Translations under genes and position numbers: made by a program
The notes under the pieces: generated by a model
Seen by the model: the letters and a program-made list of their open reading frames with translations, nothing else
What the model was told of the DNA's origin: nothing
The model's database searches: none
Assembly (NCBI GenBank): GCA_002309035.1
Contig: DBWT01000030.1
Span: 2,109-7,664 of the forward strand
Direction of reading: 5' to 3'
Origin: Caryophanales bacterium UBA1231
GTDB taxonomy: Bacteria; Bacillota_I; Bacilli_A; ML615J-28; CAG-313
Length of the DNA stretch: 5,556 bases
Shown: piece after piece, positions 1 through 5,556 of the stretch
Numbering within the stretch: the first letter of the stretch is position 1
How the letters are laid out: the number at the start of each line of letters is the position of its first letter

Positions 1-428
1 GTTCCAAGTTCAGCTTCAACTGTGATATAACGTCCACGAGCTTTAACATCATGAGCATATTCACAAACTTTACGAGTAACTTCAACGTTTTCTTCATATG
101 GATGACCTGAATAGTCAATCATAACAGATGTGAAACCATCGTCGATACAAGCTTTGCATAATTCAAAGCTATCACCATGGTCTAAATGTAAAGCGATTGG
201 AAGTTCTGGGAAGTTTTCAACAGCAGCTTTAACCATGTGAATTAAGTATTTTGCATTAGCGTATTTTCTTGCGCCAGATGATACTTGAAGGATAACTGGT
301 GAATTAAGTGCGCCAGCAGCTTCAGTAATACCTTGAACGATTTCCATGTTGTTAACATTGAATGCGCCAATTGCATAACCGCCTTTATAGGCTTTTTCAA
401 ACATTTCTTTAGTGTTTACTAGTGGCAT
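1..428 (-). CDS. fba: Class II fructose-1,6-bisphosphate aldolase, N-terminal part (cut by window edge)
   Basis: This cytosolic glycolytic enzyme reversibly cleaves fructose-1,6-bisphosphate into dihydroxyacetone phosphate and glyceraldehyde-3-phosphate, using a divalent metal (usually zinc). The window holds 142 complete codons, about half of the usual length of roughly 285-310 residues; the C-terminus lies beyond position 1. The protein begins MPLVNTKEMF and shows class II hallmarks: GAFNVNN at residues 21-27, LHLDHGDSFE at 80-89 with the catalytic Asp83 and metal-ligand His84, and VEAELG at 137-142. The metal histidines expected further on are outside the window. The ATG at 428-426 is supported by a Shine-Dalgarno AAGGAG (443-438) nine bases upstream. 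It is preceded by two consensus promoters and by the terminator of the upstream operon, so it is probably transcribed separately. The family assignment is very secure; details of regulation are inferred. Confidence 0.96.
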   Translation of the reverse strand, partial: MPLVNTKEMFEKAYKGGYAIGAFNVNNMEIVQGITEAAGALNSPVILQVSSGARKYANAKYLIHMVKAAVENFPELPIALHLDHGDSFELCKACIDDGFTSVMIDYSGHPYEENVEVTRKVCEYAHDVKARGRYITVEAELG

Positions 429-465
429 AATCTATATCTCCTTTTTACCATTTTTTACGGTTATT

Positions 466-494
466 ATTATATCACTTTTAGTTATCTTATTCAA
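466..494 (-). promoter_or_regulatory. Proximal sigma-A promoter of fba (P1)
   Basis: On the minus strand the -35 box TTGAAT (494-489) and -10 box TATAAT (471-466) are separated by exactly 17 bases. The predicted start is near 459, giving a leader of about 30 nt with the AAGGAG ribosome site at 443-438. The match to the vegetative consensus is 5 of 6 at -35 and 6 of 6 at -10. This is the likely constitutive promoter of the aldolase gene. Confidence 0.8.
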
Positions 495-564
495 TATTCA
501 TTTTAAATGATTTTGTTAGATACATAATGATTTATATTTTACATAACCCTCCATGTGATAGACT

Positions 565-580
565 ATCTATCATGATAGAT
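565..580. promoter_or_regulatory. Operator-like 16-bp perfect palindrome over the P2 start site
   Basis: ATCTATCATGATAGAT is its own reverse complement over all 16 bases. It covers the last two bases of the P2 -10 box and the predicted +1, the classical position for a repressor site. A further TGATAG half-site lies at 556-561, and TATCA pentamers recur at 585-589 and 591-595, so the site may be bound cooperatively. It does not match the CcpA cre or CggR operators as I know them. The regulator is unknown. Confidence 0.55.
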
Positions 581-607
581 TATATATCATTATCACTCCA
601 TCGTCAA
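579..607 (-). promoter_or_regulatory. Distal sigma-A promoter of fba (P2)
   Basis: On the minus strand the -35 box TTGACG (607-602) and -10 box TATAAT (584-579) are 17 bases apart, an almost ideal vegetative promoter. The predicted start is near 572, inside the palindrome at 565-580, giving a leader of about 144 nt before the fba start. It lies just downstream of the glucosidase terminator. The overlap with the palindrome suggests that, unlike P1, it is controlled by a DNA-binding regulator. Confidence 0.75.
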
Positions 608-631
608 TATGATAACATTTTACTAAATAAT

Positions 632-662
632 AAAAAAATAATGCTCAAGTGAGCATTATTTT
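632..662 (-). terminator. Intrinsic terminator of the glucosidase operon
   Basis: On the minus strand a 12-bp stem (arms 662-651 and 646-635) closes a 4-base loop (650-647) and runs into a tract of seven T (638-632). The stem core is AATGCTC/GAGCATT. The upstream arm contains the glucosidase stop codon (658-656) and part of its last codon, so hairpin and coding sequence overlap. Strong stem, tight loop and T-tract make this a confident rho-independent terminator. Confidence 0.88.
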
Positions 663-2323
663 AATTTGTATACTTTACCTTGATATGGCTCAAATAGTTT
701 AGAATTTTCTGTATAACCATAATTATCTAATACTACAGTTACACTATCTAAAGCAAATGGTAAACGTAAATTACGACGACGTTTATCATAATTACAAACA
801 ATAAAGAATGTATCTTTATCATCATATCGTTTATAACATATTATTTTATTGCTATTTGGGTAATATTCAAAATAATCACCATATATTAAAGCATTGTTTG
901 TTTTCTTAAGTTCAAATAATTTTTGATAGAATTTATAAATTGAATCTTTACTATTTAAATCTTTTTGAACATTGATATATGGATAATTAGGATTTACTTT
1001 AATCCATGGTTTAGCATCACTAAATCCGGCATTATCACTATCATCCCACTGCATTGGTGTACGGGCATTATCACGACTCATATATTTGATTTTGCGCATC
1101 ATCACTTTATCACTAAAATGTAGTTTCTCACGTCCTAATTTGTAAATATTATGCGTTTCAACATCTTTATAATCATCCAAATTCTCAAAACCAGGATTTG
1201 TCATTCCAATTTCTTCACCTTCATATATGAATGGTGTACCTTGTTCTAAAAAGACAAACATCGCAAGTAAAGTTGCACTCTTAATTCTAAAATCAAGATT
1301 ACCAAAACGATTGATACTTCTTGGCTGATCATGATTTTCTAAATATAATGTATTCCATCCTTTACCATTAATTTCATATTGCCACTTAGTTAAAGCTTTC
1401 TTAAGTCTACTTAATTTAAATTTTCTTAAGAACCATTTCACAATTATCGTATCAGCTGCCATATGATCAAAACTAAATAACATATTTAGTTCTTCTTTTT
1501 CTTTACTTATATAAGTTAAGGCACCTTCAGGTGTAACTAAGCCACATTCACCAACTGTGAAACAATCATAGCGGCTAAAGACATCTTTTTTAAGTTCATA
1601 TAAATAATCATGGAGACGAGGTCCATTAGCGTAATGTTCTTGACCACATAAGAATGGACGCCATTTACCATTAGGGAGACCATTTCTTTTTGATATTAAA
1701 TTAATAACATCACATCTAAAACCATCAACACCCATATTTAGCCAAAAGCGCAATATCTTTTTAACTTCAGCTCTTACTTTTGGATTATCCCAATTTAAGT
1801 CAGGTTGTTTTTTAGAAAATAAATGGAGATAATAACGATCAAGTTCTGGAACATATTCCCAAGCTGGACCACCAAAGAATGATGACCAGTTATTTGGCGC
1901 TTTTTTCTTATTTCCCGATCTAAAGAAATAATAATCATAATAAGGGCTATTCTCACCATTCTTTAATACATCTTTAAACCATTCATGTTCATCACTTGTA
2001 TGGTTAACCACTAAATCCATAATGACTTTAATTCCCTTTTCATGGAATTTATCTAACATTTCCTTAAAATCATCAAGTGTTCCATAATCAGGATGAATAT
2101 TATAATAATCGGAAATATCATAGCCATTATCATCAAGTGGCGATGCATAAATTGGTGATAACCAAACCATCGTTATCCCTAAGTTTGCAAGATAATCAAT
2201 TTTTGATGTAATACCTTTAAGATCACCAATACCATCATCATTAGAATCTTTGAAACTTCTTGGATATATTTGATATACTATTCCTTCCTTATACCATGCA
2301 CGGTAGTCATTCTTTTTGTCCAT
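656..2323 (-). CDS. malL: GH13 alpha-glucosidase, oligo-1,6-glucosidase type
   Basis: This predicted cytosolic glycoside hydrolase (555 residues, no signal peptide) releases glucose from the non-reducing ends of short alpha-1,6-linked glucans such as isomaltose or panose. Length and sequence closely resemble Bacillus oligo-1,6-glucosidases (about 558 residues). Visible GH13 elements are the calcium-loop pattern DSNDDGIGD (26-34), DLVVNH (103-108), QPDLN (173-177), GFRCDVIN (201-208) with nucleophile Asp205, VGEC (257-260) with acid/base Glu259, and ENHDQ (329-333) with Asp332. RDNARTPMQW (417-426) leads into the C-terminal beta domain. Val206 after the nucleophile and the QPDLN motif are family markers of alpha-1,6 rather than alpha-1,4 preference. 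Trehalose-6-phosphate hydrolases (TreA/TreC) and DexB share much of this, so the exact substrate and symbol are provisional. The ATG is supported by AGAGGA (2336-2331), seven bases upstream. It is last in the operon, 73 nt after the HAD gene. Confidence 0.93.
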   Translation of the reverse strand: MDKKNDYRAWYKEGIVYQIYPRSFKDSNDDGIGDLKGITSKIDYLANLGITMVWLSPIYASPLDDNGYDISDYYNIHPDYGTLDDFKEMLDKFHEKGIKVIMDLVVNHTSDEHEWFKDVLKNGENSPYYDYYFFRSGNKKKAPNNWSSFFGGPAWEYVPELDRYYLHLFSKKQPDLNWDNPKVRAEVKKILRFWLNMGVDGFRCDVINLISKRNGLPNGKWRPFLCGQEHYANGPRLHDYLYELKKDVFSRYDCFTVGECGLVTPEGALTYISKEKEELNMLFSFDHMAADTIIVKWFLRKFKLSRLKKALTKWQYEINGKGWNTLYLENHDQPRSINRFGNLDFRIKSATLLAMFVFLEQGTPFIYEGEEIGMTNPGFENLDDYKDVETHNIYKLGREKLHFSDKVMMRKIKYMSRDNARTPMQWDDSDNAGFSDAKPWIKVNPNYPYINVQKDLNSKDSIYKFYQKLFELKKTNNALIYGDYFEYYPNSNKIICYKRYDDKDTFFIVCNYDKRRRNLRLPFALDSVTVVLDNYGYTENSKLFEPYQGKVYKLK

Positions 2324-2396
2324 AAACGTGTCCTCTTTTTAATATTTTATCATAAAATTAAAAAGAAACATAGATTTTTTTATTCAATATCAATAA

Positions 2397-3050
2397 TTAA
2401 TCCATTAATTCATTATAATCTTTGATATAAATATTCCCAATTTTTTTCTTTTCTACTTCATCCGGTGAAGTTTTTTCATACACTGCAACAGTTAAAAATC
2501 CAGCATTTTTAGCAGTTTTAAGTGGTGTAAGTAAATCCTCAAATACTGCACATTCACTAATTTCAACACCTAACTTCTTTTGGCATGCTAAATAGACATC
2601 TGGTTTATCTTTTGTGCTTTTTATGGCACCAACTTCTAAAATGAAACTTAAATCATCATAAATACCATTATTAATAAGAGCACTTTTATAACAATCTTCA
2701 TCATTAGCAGTTGCGGCACAAAATTTAATTCCTTTTTTCTTTAACATTTTAATAAATTCATAAGCATGAGGTTTTAATTTAACATGATGACGATAATAAT
2801 CTAAAACACCACTTTTCCATTCATTAATGATATCTTCTTTCTTCTCATTTAAATTAAAGCGTGTAATAGTGTAATCGGCAGCTTTATCAAGACCAATATG
2901 GCCAATTGCTTTACCATAATCATCGGGAAGATCAAGACCTCTTTTTTTAAAGAAATCACGATCGACATCACTCCAAATTGAACATGAATCAAGTAATGTA
3001 CCATCTAAATCAAATATAATACCTTTTATTTCTCTACCTAATAAATCCAT
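2397..3050 (-). CDS. HAD-superfamily hydrolase, subfamily IA (phosphatase-like)
   Basis: This 217-residue cytosolic enzyme probably removes phosphate from, or transfers it on, a small metabolite; the substrate cannot be read from the sequence. The four HAD motifs are present in order. Motif I is FDLDGTLLDS (13-22), with nucleophile Asp14 and acid/base Asp16. Motif II is around Thr114 in CAATAND. The motif III lysine is Lys147 or Lys149 in STKDKPD. Motif IV is VFEDLLTPLKTAKNAGF (169-185), with Glu171 and Asp172. The helical cap lies between motifs I and II (about 22-95). Motif I ends DGTLLDS rather than the DGVITDT of lactococcal beta-phosphoglucomutase, favouring a phosphatase, although beta-PGM-like enzymes often accompany disaccharide enzymes. 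The start has AGGTGAT (3060-3054) upstream. It follows the small membrane gene by 27 nt, across a hairpin, and precedes the glucosidase, so involvement in sugar-phosphate metabolism is an inference from position only. Confidence 0.9.
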   Translation of the reverse strand: MDLLGREIKGIIFDLDGTLLDSCSIWSDVDRDFFKKRGLDLPDDYGKAIGHIGLDKAADYTITRFNLNEKKEDIINEWKSGVLDYYRHHVKLKPHAYEFIKMLKKKGIKFCAATANDEDCYKSALINNGIYDDLSFILEVGAIKSTKDKPDVYLACQKKLGVEISECAVFEDLLTPLKTAKNAGFLTVAVYEKTSPDEVEKKKIGNIYIKDYNELMD

Positions 3051-3069
3051 AGCATCACCTATTTAAAAG

Positions 3070-3090
3070 GAGTCAAGTTATGCTTGACTC
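3070..3090 (-). promoter_or_regulatory. Stem-loop between the membrane-protein and HAD genes (weak terminator or attenuator)
   Basis: GAGTCAAG and CTTGACTC form a perfect 8-bp stem around a 5-base loop, CATAA on the minus strand. The loop contains the TAA stop (3080-3078) of the membrane protein gene. Downstream come CC and only four T before the HAD ribosome site at 3060-3054. The short T-run suggests partial termination, an mRNA processing or stability element, or a hairpin that sets HAD translation, rather than a full stop between operons. Confidence 0.5.
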
Positions 3091-3317
3091 GCTTCTTCAT
3101 AATTTTTCTTTTTTTCTTTATTTTCTTTATAACGCTTTAAGGTAATCAATAATTCATAATGACATTCTTTTTTATATTTAAATAGATATATGATTAAATC
3201 TATTGGTAAATATAAAATGAAACTTATTACCATTAGAATACATAAGATTATAATTATTGGTGAAAAGATTATCATTAATAAAAAGAATAATATTTCTTTT
3301 AATAAATTATGCTTCAT
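3078..3317 (-). CDS. Small membrane protein of unknown function
   Basis: I do not recognise this 79-residue protein. Residues 9-46 are almost wholly hydrophobic (Ile, Leu, Phe), broken by prolines at 20 and 38, so it could form one long helix or a short helical hairpin in the membrane. The N-terminus (MKHNLLKE) and the tail from 48 on (KYKKE, KRYKENKEKKK) are positively charged. By the positive-inside rule this suggests both ends are cytosolic or that the tail is. There is no cleavable signal peptide. The ATG follows the zinc-ribbon gene's stop by six bases, with only a weak AGGT (3331-3328) as ribosome site, so translation is probably coupled. The two genes share one reading frame separated by a single TAA. 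Its compactness and co-transcription suggest a functional partnership with the zinc-ribbon protein, but this is unproven. Confidence 0.7.
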   Translation of the reverse strand: MKHNLLKEILFFLLMIIFSPIIIILCILMVISFILYLPIDLIIYLFKYKKECHYELLITLKRYKENKEKKKNYEEASQA

Positions 3318-3323
3318 AGCAAA

Positions 3324-3971
3324 TTATACCTGAACTTGACTGGCGGTATGAATTGATGAATCACCTTTTTGGCATAATTCAATTTGATATTCTAAAACTT
3401 TTTTTACTACAATATCTGTTACATTATCAATGCCATATTTATTAATAACATTTATTGCACCATCAAATTCACCAATTCTACGGTAACAATCAACTAAAAC
3501 TGCTAAAACTTGAGCATTTTTCCATGTATAATCAGATTTTTCAAATTCCAGTATAGCACGTTTACGGCTTTTTATCATCCATTCGGTATTTCCACCATCT
3601 TCAGCACACCAACTTGCACGTAAAAATGAACTTGCGGAACGTTGGATTTCACCTACAGCATCCATTAAAATACCTAAAAGGTAAAACTTTTTGACATCTT
3701 CTTTTAAATCTTGATTTAAAAATACTTCCTGATATTCTTCTCCTTTTAAGAGTTCTCTTTTACCGAATGTTACATCTTTTTCTAAATCAAAACTAGAGTA
3801 TCCACAATTAGGACAAAATTGAACTGAATTTTTTTCTGCTAAACGAGCGACACCACGAGGACGTAAATCAAGATCTGTATCCATTACATCGACATTTGAT
3901 AAGCTATGTTTAACTTCGACTTCAGTTCCACACATCATACAATTAACATGAGATCCGCCGAAAAAACTCAT
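3324..3971 (-). CDS. Double-CxxC zinc-ribbon protein, DUF2225-like, function unknown
   Basis: This 215-residue cytosolic protein has two CxxC knuckles, Cys11/Cys14 (CMMC) and Cys53/Cys56 (CPNC, followed by GYSSF), which would bind one zinc ion. The signature TDLDLRPRG (32-40) lies between them. This layout, followed by a helical region of TPR-like character (about 90-205, e.g. FYLLGILMDAVGE and VLVDCYRRIGEFDGAI), resembles the DUF2225 family by my recollection of its zinc ribbon and length. No catalytic site is apparent; TPR-like helices suggest protein binding. The start is well defined by AGGAGG (3985-3980), eight bases upstream, and by the promoter at 4012-4040, so it is the first gene of the operon. 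The C-terminus (HTASQVQV) resembles the end of the next protein (EEASQA). The existence of the gene is secure; the family name is moderately sure. Confidence 0.85.
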   Translation of the reverse strand: MSFFGGSHVNCMMCGTEVEVKHSLSNVDVMDTDLDLRPRGVARLAEKNSVQFCPNCGYSSFDLEKDVTFGKRELLKGEEYQEVFLNQDLKEDVKKFYLLGILMDAVGEIQRSASSFLRASWCAEDGGNTEWMIKSRKRAILEFEKSDYTWKNAQVLAVLVDCYRRIGEFDGAINVINKYGIDNVTDIVVKKVLEYQIELCQKGDSSIHTASQVQV

Positions 3972-4011
3972 TTGTATTTCCTCCTAATAAAAGTTTTCTC
4001 CTATCTTTTTT

Positions 4012-4040
4012 ATTATACAATACTAAAAATAAATAAACAA
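4012..4040 (-). promoter_or_regulatory. Sigma-A promoter of the zinc-ribbon/HAD/glucosidase operon
   Basis: On the minus strand -35 TTGTTT (4040-4035) and a perfect -10 TATAAT (4017-4012) are 17 bases apart. Transcription would start near 4005 and give a leader of about 34 nt carrying the AGGAGG site. Upstream A-runs (4053-4061 and 4066-4073, A on the minus strand) fall where an UP element would act. No other good promoter is seen before the HAD or glucosidase genes, which supports one four-gene transcript. Confidence 0.75.
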
Positions 4041-4049
4041 GTATTTATT
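4028..4049 (-). terminator. Possible weak AT-only terminator after the ABC transporter gene
   Basis: On the minus strand AATAAATA (4049-4042) and TATTTATT (4035-4028) form an 8-bp stem with no G or C, around a 6-base loop; three further T follow (five with the stem end). The stem is thermodynamically weak and its loop and downstream arm overlap the -35 box of the next promoter. No stronger terminator is seen in the 100-bp gap, so some read-through from the transporter gene into the operon is likely. Confidence 0.25.
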
Positions 4050-4071
4050 GTATTTTTTTTTACAATTTTTT

Positions 4072-5556
4072 TTAATTGTTGTGGATTTCATTTTTTTCAA
4101 ATTGAAGACGATACAAACTATAATATTTACCATGCTTAGATAGTAATTCTTGGTGGTTACCTTCTTCAATTATTTCACCATTTTGGAATACATAAATACG
4201 TGTTGCATGTTGAATAGTTGATAATCTATGCGCAACAATAATAATTGTGCCTTGATTGATAATCTTTTCTAATGAATCTTGGATTAATACTTCCGTTTCC
4301 GTATCAATATTAGCGGTTGCTTCATCAAGGATCATAACTTTTGGTTTGTGGACAATCGTTCGCGCAAAACTGATTAATTGTCTTTGACCAAGAGAGAAAT
4401 TATTACCACGTTCACGAACTTCCTCATAATAATTATTTGGAAGTTTATCAATGAATTTAGAGGCATTAATATAAGTAGATGCTTCTTTTACTTCTTCAAA
4501 AGAAATTGATTCATCATTCATTTGAATGTTTGATAAAATAGTCCCACTAAATAAGAATACATCTTGTAACATTTGACCAATTTGACGACGTAAGCATGAA
4601 AGTTTTATTTTCTTGATATCAACACCATCAATTAAAATCTCACCTTTTTGGATATCATAATTACGAACAATTAGTGATAAGATTGTGGTTTTGCCAGAGC
4701 CAGTTGCCCCAACAAAAGCAATCGTATCATTTGGATGAATATGGAATGATACTCCTTTTAATACCCAAATATCAGGAATATAACTAAACCAAACGTCCCT
4801 AAATTCAATATCACCGGTGATTTCCATTTCAATAGCATCAGGATCTTCTTCTACTGTTGGTTTTAAATCTAAAATCGTAAAGATCTTTTCCGCTGCCGCA
4901 AATGAAGATTGTAATTCATTAAATTGGTCAGCAAGTGCTTGAATTGGTGTAAAGAATTTAGATATATATTGATAGAATGTATAAAGTAAATCATATGTTA
5001 AAGCAACAGTACCAATTCCTAAATTGAAATCAATTGCCATATTACCACCAAAGAAAAATACAATAATAACTGATGTTATATAGATAACATAAATTGATGG
5101 ACGGAATATCGCAAAAGCAAATATTTCTTTAATTAATGATTTCTTTAAAGTATTGTTGTTATTTCTAAATTCTTCATTCTTCTTATCTTCTTGATTGAAT
5201 ACTTGTGTAATCTTCATTCCAGAAATATTTTCTGATAAGAAAGCATTCATACTAGCCACATTAGTACGAACTTGACGATGAATTTTCTTTGAATAATATC
5301 TAAAAATATAAGCAACGATTCCTAAAACTGGTACTACAACTAACATATATAACGTTAAGCGACCATTAATTAAAGCCATCGCAATAAATACGCCTATAAC
5401 AGTTGCGATATTTTTAACTAAATTAACCATGATATTAGTATATAACTGGAATATTACATTAACATCACTTGTTACTCTTGTAACTAAGGTTCCAGTTGGT
5501 ATCGCATTATGTTCAGCGTGCGATAATTCTTGAATATGAGCAAGAACATCAATTCT
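4072..5556 (-). CDS. ABC exporter half-transporter, C-terminal 494 codons (start outside window)
   Basis: This inner-membrane, ATP-driven exporter subunit fuses a membrane domain to an ATPase (TMD-NBD). The reading frame stays open from the window edge (RIDVLAHIQELSH...), so the ATG at 5430-5428 is internal. Roughly 100 N-terminal residues with the first membrane helices are missing from a family length near 600. In visible-residue numbering, membrane helices and coupling loops fill about 1-220. In the ATPase, Walker A GATGSGKTT is at 283-291, the Q-loop Gln at 331, EEVRERG X-loop at 378-384, signature FSLGQ at 387-391, Walker B VMILDE at 407-412 with catalytic Glu412, and the H-loop His at 443. 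FSLGQRQLISFAR and ILDEATANIDTETE are typical of one subunit of heterodimeric multidrug-type exporters (YheH/BmrD/LmrD-like). Its partner would therefore be expected immediately upstream, beyond 5556. The substrate is unknown; the stop overlaps an A-rich tract. Confidence 0.95.
   Translation of the reverse strand, partial: RIDVLAHIQELSHAEHNAIPTGTLVTRVTSDVNVIFQLYTNIMVNLVKNIATVIGVFIAMALINGRLTLYMLVVVPVLGIVAYIFRYYSKKIHRQVRTNVASMNAFLSENISGMKITQVFNQEDKKNEEFRNNNNTLKKSLIKEIFAFAIFRPSIYVIYITSVIIVFFFGGNMAIDFNLGIGTVALTYDLLYTFYQYISKFFTPIQALADQFNELQSSFAAAEKIFTILDLKPTVEEDPDAIEMEITGDIEFRDVWFSYIPDIWVLKGVSFHIHPNDTIAFVGATGSGKTTILSLIVRNYDIQKGEILIDGVDIKKIKLSCLRRQIGQMLQDVFLFSGTILSNIQMNDESISFEEVKEASTYINASKFIDKLPNNYYEEVRERGNNFSLGQRQLISFARTIVHKPKVMILDEATANIDTETEVLIQDSLEKIINQGTIIIVAHRLSTIQHATRIYVFQNGEIIEEGNHQELLSKHGKYYSLYRLQFEKNEIHNN

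Noticed and set aside
447..461. A 5-bp stem with one G-T pair and an A5 loop just upstream of the fba ribosome site.
   Set aside because: It is too weak and too near the predicted start of the P1 transcript to be a convincing regulatory fold or riboswitch.
498..510. Small AT-rich inverted repeat TCATTTTAAATGA between the two fba promoters.
   Set aside because: The arms are short with almost no loop and nearly all A/T; it is not separable from background and does not overlap a promoter box.
516..554. A 12-codon minus-strand leader peptide frame (MEGYVKYKSLCI) downstream of fba promoter P2.
   Set aside because: There is no Shine-Dalgarno before its ATG, its composition is not regulatory (no codon run, no following attenuator), and such short frames are expected by chance.
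2349..2354. A -10-like TATGAT (minus strand) before the glucosidase gene.
   Set aside because: No acceptable -35 box lies 16-18 bases upstream. The 73-nt gap is AT-rich and such hexamers arise easily. Transcription from the upstream operon promoter is sufficient, though a weak extra promoter cannot be excluded.
3906..4139. A 77-codon open frame on the plus strand.
   Set aside because: It runs antisense to the start of the zinc-ribbon gene, through its promoter and into the transporter's end. It has no ribosome site, is Phe/Ile/Tyr-rich as expected of AT-rich noise, and conflicts with two confident genes.
5428..5430. ATG as the start of the ABC transporter.
   Set aside because: The frame continues upstream to the window edge with conserved exporter sequence and no ribosome site precedes this ATG; it is an internal methionine.
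1..5556. Search for CRISPR repeats, insertion sequences, attachment sites, tRNA or rRNA genes, toxin-antitoxin or defence genes.
   Set aside because: No repeated arrays, transposase motifs, cloverleaf-like segments or defence domains were seen on either strand by eye. Nearly all the sequence is accounted for by ordinary minus-strand genes.

Overview
The window (5,556 bp) reads as chromosomal DNA of a low-GC Bacillota, most plausibly from the Erysipelotrichia or Mollicutes-like side of the phylum. Reasons: the DNA is strongly AT-rich; the -10/-35 boxes are close to the sigma-A consensus; Shine-Dalgarno sites are AGGAGG-type; all four visible stop codons are TAA; and tryptophan is read from TGG, so the genetic code is the standard one. 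The taxon is inferred from composition and protein style, not from a marker gene. Every supported gene lies on the minus strand, so transcription runs from high to low coordinates.

In order of transcription: (1) 5556-4072 is the C-terminal 494 codons of an ABC exporter half-transporter whose start lies outside the window. (2) A 100-bp AT-rich gap carries a good promoter (4012-4040). (3) Four genes follow: a double-CxxC zinc-ribbon protein resembling DUF2225 (3971-3324), a 79-residue membrane protein (3317-3078), a HAD-superfamily phosphatase-like protein (3050-2397) and a GH13 oligo-1,6-glucosidase type enzyme (2323-656). Their gaps are 6, 27 and 73 nt. They form a probable operon ending at a strong intrinsic terminator (632-662) that begins inside the last gene. 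(4) A 227-bp regulatory gap holds two consensus promoters in tandem. The distal one has a perfect 16-bp palindrome over its predicted start site. (5) 428-1 is the N-terminal part of class II fructose-1,6-bisphosphate aldolase, cut by the window edge.

Functionally, the glucosidase would release glucose from short alpha-1,6-linked (isomalto-type) oligosaccharides and the aldolase belongs to the glycolysis that consumes it. The HAD protein may act on a small phosphorylated metabolite. The zinc-ribbon and small membrane proteins have no known function, and nothing in the sequence ties them to sugar use beyond position.

Most of the window is ordinary housekeeping and carbohydrate metabolism. I see no transposase, CRISPR array, tRNA, rRNA or defence genes. 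The points most worth a second look are the operator-like palindrome upstream of the aldolase, and the zinc-ribbon/membrane pair, which lie in the same reading frame separated by one stop codon and share an in-phase 7-bp repeat at their 3' ends.
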